From: Candidatus Bipolaricaulota bacterium
GTDB lineage: Bacteria > Bipolaricaulota > Bipolaricaulia > Bipolaricaulales > Bipolaricaulaceae
DNA length: 64,000 nt
Assembly (NCBI GenBank): GCA_022838705.1
Contig: JALHJZ010000001.1
Location: forward strand, 701,006 to 765,005
Direction: 5' to 3'
Shown here: piece by piece, positions 57,805 through 64,000 of the stretch
Layout of the letters: each line of letters starts with the position of its first letter
Numbering within the stretch: the stretch's first letter is position 1
The notes under the pieces: model-generated
Database searches by the model: none
What the model was told of the DNA's origin: nothing
Seen by the model: the letters and a program-made list of their open reading frames with translations, nothing else
Translations under genes and position numbers: made by a program

Positions 57805-58922
57805 GGCTGTGCCTCCTTGGCCAACGCTACGGCCCGGGCGGCTCCCTCTTCCATCGTGCGCACGGGGACAAGTCCAGCCTGGGAGAGGACCGCCCTCCCC
57901 TCCGCCTCGTTCGTCCCCGTGAGCCGGATCACCATCGGTAGCCCGCTCTGCGCCGTGGCCTCGACCACGCCCTGGGCGACCTCGTCGCAGCGCGTGATGC
58001 CGCCGAACACGTTCACGAACAGGACCTTCGCCTTCCCGTCGCGCAGGATGAGCTCGACCCCCTTGCGCACGCGTTCCGCCCGTGCCCCTCCCCCGATATC
58101 GAGGAAGTTCGCCGGCCGCCCCCCGGCCTGGGCCACCAGGTCGAGCGTGGCCATGACCAACCCGGCACCGTTTCCGAGGACGCCGATATTCCCCTCGAGG
58201 CGGACGTAGCTCATCCCCACCGCGCGGGCATCGGCTTCGAGCGGGTCCACGATGGCGTCCGCCAATCCGGCGAACTGGTCTCCGGGGCGGTGGTCATCGT
58301 CCAGGATGAGCTTCGCATCGAGGGCAACCAGGCCCCGCTCCGTCTCGGCGAGGGGGTTGATCTCGGCGAGGCTTGCCTCGTAGCGCGTGAACACGTGGTA
58401 GAGCTTCCCGGCGATCGCGGCGAGGGGCTTCCTGAGTTCGGGTGGAGCAAGGGACACGAGCTGCCGGAGGCGGAACGGGAGGGGACCCTCCAAGGGGGGG
58501 ATGGGCACCTGGCGGATCGCGCCCGGATCCGTGCGCGCGACCTCCTCGATGTCCACCCCACCGCGGGGGGAGTAGATCATCACCGGAGCTCGCCGGCGGC
58601 GGTCGAGGGTGACAGAAAGGTAGTGCTCGGACTGGGGAGCGACTGCTTCCACCACGAGGAGTTCGTGGATCGGGAGGCCCTTGAGCTCCGATCCCAGCAT
58701 CTCTCCCGCGATCCGCGCCGCCTCATCCGGGTCGCGGGCCAGGCGGATGCCGCCCGCCTTCCCCCGTCCGCCCACCGGCACCTGGGCCTTGAGCACAACC
58801 GGTCCTCCTGCAGCGGAAGCTGCCTCCCGCGCGGCATCGCGTGTTGCTGCCCGTCCGCCGGCGGGGACGGGGATCCCCTCCTTCTCTAAGATTGCTCGCC
58901 CCTGCCACTCCAGAAGCCGCAC
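57801..58922 (-). CDS. sucC: Succinyl-CoA synthetase subunit beta (ADP-forming type)
   Basis: 373 residues with an ATP-grasp domain (VVLKAQVPVGGRGKAGG, EINPLAETERGLVALDAKLILDD) and a CoA-ligase C-terminal domain (NFLDIGGGARAERV, FVNVFGGITRCDEVA). It makes or uses ATP with succinyl-CoA or a related acyl-CoA. The start is GTG 58922 with AAGGAGG 5 bases upstream. The alpha subunit sucD, normally next to it, is absent; an S55 peptidase follows. Confidence 0.93.
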   Translation of the reverse strand: MRLLEWQGRAILEKEGIPVPAGGRAATRDAAREAASAAGGPVVLKAQVPVGGRGKAGGIRLARDPDEAARIAGEMLGSELKGLPIHELLVVEAVAPQSEHYLSVTLDRRRRAPVMIYSPRGGVDIEEVARTDPGAIRQVPIPPLEGPLPFRLRQLVSLAPPELRKPLAAIAGKLYHVFTRYEASLAEINPLAETERGLVALDAKLILDDDHRPGDQFAGLADAIVDPLEADARAVGMSYVRLEGNIGVLGNGAGLVMATLDLVAQAGGRPANFLDIGGGARAERVRKGVELILRDGKAKVLFVNVFGGITRCDEVAQGVVEATAQSGLPMVIRLTGTNEAEGRAVLSQAGLVPVRTMEEGAARAVALAKEAQP

Positions 58923-59048
58923 CCGTGCCTCCTTTTGCTGGAAGGTTACCCGCCGGCTGCGGGTGGGGCCAGAGACATGCGGCCGGTTCTTGGGGGCCAA
59001 ATGCCGTTCGCTCGCGGTTTTTCCCTGTTTGGGGTACACTTGAAGGTG

Positions 59049-60956
<1,908 letters not shown>

Positions 60957-60992
60957 CAGTTGCATCGCGGGCCCCGACGGGGAGAATCGGGT

Positions 60993-61065
60993 GGGGCCGT
61001 AGCTCAGTTGGGAGAGCGCTAGCATGGCATGCTAGAGGCCACGGGTTCGACTCCCGTCGGCTCCA
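60993..61065 (+). tRNA. tRNA-Ala (GGC anticodon)
   Basis: Acceptor GGGGCCG pairs with CGGCTCC. The anticodon stem-loop is CTAGC-ATGGCAT-GCTAG (anticodon GGC), and the T-loop is TTCGACT with discriminator A. No CCA is encoded. It lies 36 bases after gyrB. Confidence 0.95.
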
Positions 61066-61280
61066 GTTGGTAGCACCGTCCTGTCTGTAGTCCCTACCTT
61101 CTCTTTCCACCGTGTTGCGGATGGGCTCACCGGGCCCCACATACGTGGGACCTCGCTTTGGCCCAAAGCTCTTTCATCGGGGAGGCCGCCGCGGGTTAGC
61201 CAGGGTCTCGCCCCTCACGACGCGACCGTCCCACGATGTACCCTGGAATCCGGTTTGGATCAACTGTTTTGAGGTGGGCT
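61066..61280. other. Intergenic region before the riboswitch cluster
   Basis: About 215 bases with no convincing gene. A CCCAC-ATAC-GTGGG-like hairpin near 61137-61152 may end transcripts from gyrB/tRNA-Ala but has no U-run. The base composition is less GC-rich than in the surroundings. Confidence 0.4.
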
Positions 61281-61309
61281 TGACGGGTGTCCTAGAACCT
61301 CTTATATTC
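61281..61309 (+). promoter_or_regulatory. Strong sigma70-type promoter of the subtilase gene
   Basis: TTGACG (61281-61286), an exact 17-base spacer and TATATT (61304-61309). Initiation is expected near 61316, about 25 bases before the riboswitch aptamer. Confidence 0.8.
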
Positions 61310-61341
61310 CACTACAAACCAGTGGCACCGCCCACAGCGGG

Positions 61342-61419
61342 CCACGACAAGGGCAAACCCCTCGCGAGGGGGGGACGCAAAGCCACGGGTCCCACGGGGA
61401 CAGCCGGGTTGCCGAATGG
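61342..61419 (+). ncRNA. c-di-GMP-I (GEMM) riboswitch 3, before the subtilase gene
   Basis: The core has AAGGGCAAACC, a CCCCTC-GCGA-GGGGGG hairpin with GNRA loop, GACGCAAAGCC, an ACGGG..CCC-type third helix and GGGTTGCCGAA. The guanine diagnostic for c-di-GMP is present. P1 is short (CCA/TGG visible). Its 3' side contains the ATG of the downstream gene, with no ribosome-binding site between aptamer and start. Confidence 0.93.
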
Positions 61420-62489
61420 AACGCAGAGGACGCGGGCAGCGGTTGTGGGCCGGGATCAGCCTATGCGGGCTGAGCCTCCTTCTCGTGCAGGGAGCGATCG
61501 CTCCGGACCCCACCATCGCTGGCGGGGCAGGGGCGGTGGGTTCCCCGGGCCCGGTGACGGCGAACCTGCCATGGGGCCTGGAGCGAATCCGTGTTCCCGC
61601 AGCGTGGCAGGTCACAAGGGGGAGCCCGGAGATCGTCGTCGCCGTGGTCGATAGCGGCATCGACTGGACGATTCCCGAGCTCGCCGCGGTGCGGTGGACG
61701 AACCCTTGTGAGATCCCTGCGAACGGGAAAGACGACGATGGGAACGGGTATGTGGATGATGTCTTCGGATGGGATTTCCGCGATGGGGTGCCGGCGGATC
61801 GGCGGCGCACGCCGCTCTACTGGCATGGAACCTTCGTCGCCGGGATCATCGCTGCCCGGGCGGGGGTGGAGGGGGCGGCGGGCGTGGCCCCCACCGTGCG
61901 GGTCATGGACGTGCGGTTCCTCGACTCGCGAGGGCTTTTCTTGACGAGGGACTGGGACCGGCTGGCGGAGGCCATTCGGTATGCGGTGGATAACGGCGCT
62001 CGGATCATCAACCTCAGCCTGTATGCTAAGGGTACTCCCCCCGCGGTCGTCGAACGGGCCCTCTCCTACGCTGCCGCCCAGGGCGTGGTCGTGGTGGGGA
62101 TCGCTGGGAACGAGGCGAACCCTGAAGTCCTGTATCCGGGCAAATACCCGACCGTGCTTGCGGTATCGGCCACCGACGCGACGGACGGGCTGGCTCCGTT
62201 CAGCTCGTGGGGACCGGAGGTAGCGGTGGCCGCACCGGGGCACGAAGTGGCCTCCCTTCTCCCCGGAGGTCGCGCCGCTCAGAACTCGGGAACTTCGTTC
62301 GCTGCGCCCCACGTCGCCGGAACCCTTGCCCTTATCCTCTCCGCCGATCCTTCGCTCACGGCGTCCGAGGCGGTGGATCTCCTCCTTGAGAGCTCCACCC
62401 CTCTTGCCGCGGGGGGCGATCCGCGGTTCGGCGCCGGCCTGGTGGACGCGGGTACGGCGGTGGCGGCCGCGTCGGCTGCGGGCCGGTAG
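61416..62489 (+). CDS. Secreted subtilisin-like serine protease (S8)
   Basis: 357 residues with a signal peptide (LWAGISLCGLSLLLVQGAIA). The catalytic triad is clear: Asp in VVDSGIDWTIPEL, His in HGTFVAGIIAARAG, Ser in NSGTSFAAPHVAGTLAL. The protein is short and has no extra C-terminal domain. A start at ATG 61416 would lie in the riboswitch P1; a TTG ten codons later, after AGAGGA, is an alternative. Controlled by its own promoter and a c-di-GMP riboswitch, it may process surface proteins in this cluster (inferred). Confidence 0.92.
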   Translation: MERRGRGQRLWAGISLCGLSLLLVQGAIAPDPTIAGGAGAVGSPGPVTANLPWGLERIRVPAAWQVTRGSPEIVVAVVDSGIDWTIPELAAVRWTNPCEIPANGKDDDGNGYVDDVFGWDFRDGVPADRRRTPLYWHGTFVAGIIAARAGVEGAAGVAPTVRVMDVRFLDSRGLFLTRDWDRLAEAIRYAVDNGARIINLSLYAKGTPPAVVERALSYAAAQGVVVVGIAGNEANPEVLYPGKYPTVLAVSATDATDGLAPFSSWGPEVAVAAPGHEVASLLPGGRAAQNSGTSFAAPHVAGTLALILSADPSLTASEAVDLLLESSTPLAAGGDPRFGAGLVDAGTAVAAASAAGR

Positions 62490-62508
62490 GCCGCGGACGA
62501 ATGTCCGC

Positions 62509-62537
62509 TTGACAGGGGAGGCTGGCCGGCTTATAGT
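62509..62537 (+). promoter_or_regulatory. Consensus promoter before the RHH-MshEN gene
   Basis: TTGACA (62509-62514, perfect), a 17-base spacer and TATAGT (62532-62537). It begins 20 bases after the subtilase stop. It drives a leader containing riboswitch 4. Confidence 0.85.
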
Positions 62538-62556
62538 GCAAACCAACATAAACAAA

Positions 62557-62632
62557 CCCTGAAAAGGGCAAACCCACGGGAACGTGGGGGCGCAAAGCTA
62601 CGAACCCAGGACGGGTAGTCGGGCTGCCAGGA
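62557..62632 (+). ncRNA. c-di-GMP-I (GEMM) riboswitch 4
   Basis: P1 is CCTG (62558-62561) with CAGG (62628-62631). The core has AAAGGGCAAACC, a CCCACG-GGAA-CGTGGG hairpin, GGCGCAAAGC and GGGCTGCC. The c-di-GMP guanine is present. It is followed directly by an intrinsic terminator, and the 3' strand of P1 also belongs to a possible antiterminator, so ligand binding should favour termination (inferred OFF switch). Confidence 0.94.
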
Positions 62633-62659
62633 GGGCGAACCACCTGGCGCCCGTTTTTT
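62633..62659 (+). terminator. Riboswitch-controlled intrinsic terminator
   Basis: GGGCG (62633-62637) pairs with CGCCC (62648-62652), with two more C-G pairs inside, followed by G and six T. A competing hairpin, CCAGG (62627-62631) with CCTGG (62643-62647), would place the terminator strand in its loop and use the riboswitch P1 strand. Confidence 0.85.
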
Positions 62660-62693
62660 GTTGGGCGGGGCAACACAGAAGGAGGGCGGTGAC

Positions 62694-63014
62694 GTGCAGG
62701 TAACCTTGTACTACAACGAGGAGGACCAGTACCTCCTGGAGCTGGTGGACGAGCTGGCTGAACGGGAGCGCAAGTCCCGGTCTGCCGTGATCATGTCCAT
62801 CCTCGAGGGACACTTTGAGCGTGGGAAACGTCTGGGGGAAATCCTCGTGGATATGAGGGCCGTCACCCCCGAGGATGTGGCCGAGGCCCTCGCCGAGCAG
62901 AAGGCGGGCAACGGGCCGCGGAGGATTGGGGAGATCCTTGTCGAGAAGGGTTTGGTCCGCGACGAGGTCGTGAAGCGCGCCCTGGTCGTCCAGGGCCGGT
63001 TCAACCGAAGCTAG
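62694..63014 (+). CDS. Ribbon-helix-helix/MshEN fusion, candidate c-di-GMP-responsive regulator
   Basis: 106 residues. Residues 2-42 form a ribbon-helix-helix DNA-binding motif (VTLYYNEED strand, two helices around KSRSAVIMSIL). Residues 46-69 and 77-100 are two 24-residue repeats of the MshEN type, each RxGEILV...ALxxQ; MshEN domains of secretion ATPases bind c-di-GMP. The second repeat fits the consensus; the first has Arg55 where Gly is usual. The spacer is 7 residues, against about 5 in known MshEN. The start is GTG 62694 with AAGGAGG 8 bases upstream; a TTG at 62658 lies in the terminator. It sits downstream of riboswitch 4. Confidence 0.85.
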   Translation: MQVTLYYNEEDQYLLELVDELAERERKSRSAVIMSILEGHFERGKRLGEILVDMRAVTPEDVAEALAEQKAGNGPRRIGEILVEKGLVRDEVVKRALVVQGRFNRS

Positions 63015-63040
63015 TGTAGGAGCATGATCGAAGCGTAGTC

Positions 63041-63120
63041 ACGTCTGCCGAAAAGGTAAACCCGGAGCGATCCGGGGGCGCAAAGCCATGGACCTCCCGA
63101 AGGCCGCCAGGCTGCCGAAG
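63041..63120 (+). ncRNA. c-di-GMP-I (GEMM) riboswitch 5
   Basis: The core has AAAAGGTAAACC (a C-to-T change at the base after the ligand-binding G), a CCCGGA-GCGA-TCCGGG hairpin, GGCGCAAAGCC and GGCTGCCGAAGC. P1 is poorly defined. CCTCCC inside the aptamer (63093-63098) is complementary to GGGAGG (63130-63135), the ribosome-binding site of the next gene, which suggests translational control. Confidence 0.9.
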
Positions 63121-63139
63121 CGCAAGCTGGGAGGGAACC

Positions 63140-64000
63140 ATGGTGAAGAGGAAGAGAATTGGAGACGATCCCCAAGTCCGGTTTGGTAGTGGTAGTGTTG
63201 TTCGGGGAGGGGGTCTCCGCGAAAAGTTCAGAGCAGGCTTCGGTTGCCACTCGCAGCGCAGGCCAGGGGCAGCTGGGAAGGCCACAGGTGGTCTTGCTGC
63301 TGCGGCTTGCCTGGTCATCCTGTTGGTGACCGCGGCGCCGGGCATCTCGGCCTACGGGCAGTTCACGCTCTCCACTGTGTACGGAACATGGATCAGCGCG
63401 GATGACTCTCCGACGGGACTGGGGACCAACGAGTTGCGTTGGGGTATACCTTCTGGGCAATCACAGAAGAGTGGGTATAGATTCCTCGGCAGCAGCAACG
63501 TGAGCTTCGGATCGGGAGAGGTTTTCGTCATCGGGACGTTCAACCACCTCAACTTCCCAGTCACGGGTGCAACCATCACTCGCGCGGACTTGCAGGTTAG
63601 GCTCCAGTTCTCCACCCCGCCAATATCTCCAGACCCGGTCTTCACATTCCGCGTGCTCCATGAGGAGACTCCGAACGAGAGGCCGTGTGCCTATCCCGGA
63701 TCCACAGTGTGTCCTGATAGGGTGAGGTTTCAGAGTGCCACAGCCCAGGAGACATACCTAATTGGTGGTATACCGTATACACTAGAGATCCTAGGGTTCA
63801 GAGTGGGTTCGCCCACCGGGCCAACGGTATCGGAGTTCATCACTGAAGAAAGGCAGGAGAATCTTGCCTACCTAGTAGGTCGCTTGGTCGTCGCTGCCGT
63901 TCCGTCGATCGATCTTGTGAAGACGGGGACGTTGAACGTAGGGAGTAACGGGCGAGCGGATGCGGGGGACACGATCAGCTACACGTTTGCGGTGACGAAC
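63140..64000 (+). CDS. Secreted surface protein with choice-of-anchor-K-like and DUF11 domains (partial)
   Basis: 287 codons, open to the window end. ATG 63140 follows GGGAGGG. A basic N-terminal stretch of about 50 residues precedes the hydrophobic signal segment (GLAAAACLVILLVTAAPGIS). Residues ~75-250 resemble choice-of-anchor-K domains: GLGTNELRWGIPSGQSQKSG, VFVIGTFNHLNFPVTGATI. From about residue 260 a DUF11 repeat begins (IDLVKTGTLNVG, ADAGDTISYTFAVTN). DUF11 repeats build long cell-surface proteins, so more copies probably follow. The codon use is less GC-rich than in neighbouring genes. Controlled by riboswitch 5; it probably needs no separate promoter and is read from the RHH-MshEN transcript. 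Confidence 0.85.
   Translation, partial: MVKRKRIGDDPQVRFGSGSVVRGGGLREKFRAGFGCHSQRRPGAAGKATGGLAAAACLVILLVTAAPGISAYGQFTLSTVYGTWISADDSPTGLGTNELRWGIPSGQSQKSGYRFLGSSNVSFGSGEVFVIGTFNHLNFPVTGATITRADLQVRLQFSTPPISPDPVFTFRVLHEETPNERPCAYPGSTVCPDRVRFQSATAQETYLIGGIPYTLEILGFRVGSPTGPTVSEFITEERQENLAYLVGRLVVAAVPSIDLVKTGTLNVGSNGRADAGDTISYTFAVTN

Noticed and set aside
62658..62693. TTG start giving a 118-residue version of the RHH-MshEN protein
   Set aside because: The TTG lies in the terminator U-tract and has no ribosome-binding site; GTG 62694 has AAGGAGG 8 bases upstream and begins the RHH strand correctly.
61342..63120. CRISPR-like array in the repeated aptamer region
   Set aside because: Only three copies with irregular spacing of hundreds of bases, each before a gene, and no cas genes nearby.

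Overview
This 64 kb window of GC-rich bacterial DNA is chromosomal and dominated by housekeeping genes: the ribosomal protein/RNA polymerase cluster, infC-rpmI-rplT, rplU-rpmA-obg, gyrB, metG, proS and murF. No plasmid, phage or insertion-sequence genes were seen. A NusG with a Thermotoga-like insertion, a Chloroflexi-like divergent EF-Tu, hydrogenase maturation genes, a murein ligase, putative outer-membrane beta-barrel genes and several promoters placed right at start codons suggest a deep-branching anaerobic diderm. Candidate phylum Bipolaricaulota (Acetothermia/OP1) would fit, but that is inference and not a sequence match. Region 1 (1-10.1 kb, minus strand): tRNA-Thr, tRNA-Tyr, tRNA-Thr, tuf, rpmG, tRNA-Trp, secE, nusG, rplKAJL and rpoB, then a Nudix hydrolase and an ArsB-type permease instead of rpoC. 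Region 2 (9.7-20.3 kb): YjbQ, CBS and EF-G-like genes; a HEPN/MNT pair; proS; and a tightly overlapped miaB-pfkB-CBS-dinG operon in which pfkB carries a frameshift. Region 3 (20.4-24.1 kb): hyuAB under a consensus promoter. Region 4 (24.1-30.5 kb, minus strand): a secreted-protein operon with two subunit-like proteins, a two-domain adhesin-like protein, a PapD-like chaperone with a Ca-binding tail and a large beta-barrel protein. It has one strong promoter and two c-di-GMP-I (GEMM) riboswitches, and resembles a divergent chaperone-usher fibre locus. Region 5 (31.4-45.4 kb): hypCDE; a 1456-residue diguanylate cyclase with six GAF and two PAS domains; tRNA-Arg; a lipid kinase; an ACR3/thiol-redox cluster; and a tandem P-loop protein next to tRNA-Val. 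Region 6 (45.4-61.1 kb): RNase G, translation genes, obg, metG, mscL, murF, an S55-type peptidase, sucC, gyrB and tRNA-Ala. Region 7 (61.2-64.0 kb): three more c-di-GMP-I riboswitches, preceding a secreted subtilase, a ribbon-helix-helix/MshEN fusion (probably a c-di-GMP-responsive DNA-binding protein) and a surface protein that runs off the window. The unifying theme is cyclic di-GMP. One predicted active cyclase sits between two sets of riboswitch-controlled surface genes, and one riboswitch controls a protein that may itself bind c-di-GMP. The individual switches appear to have different polarity.
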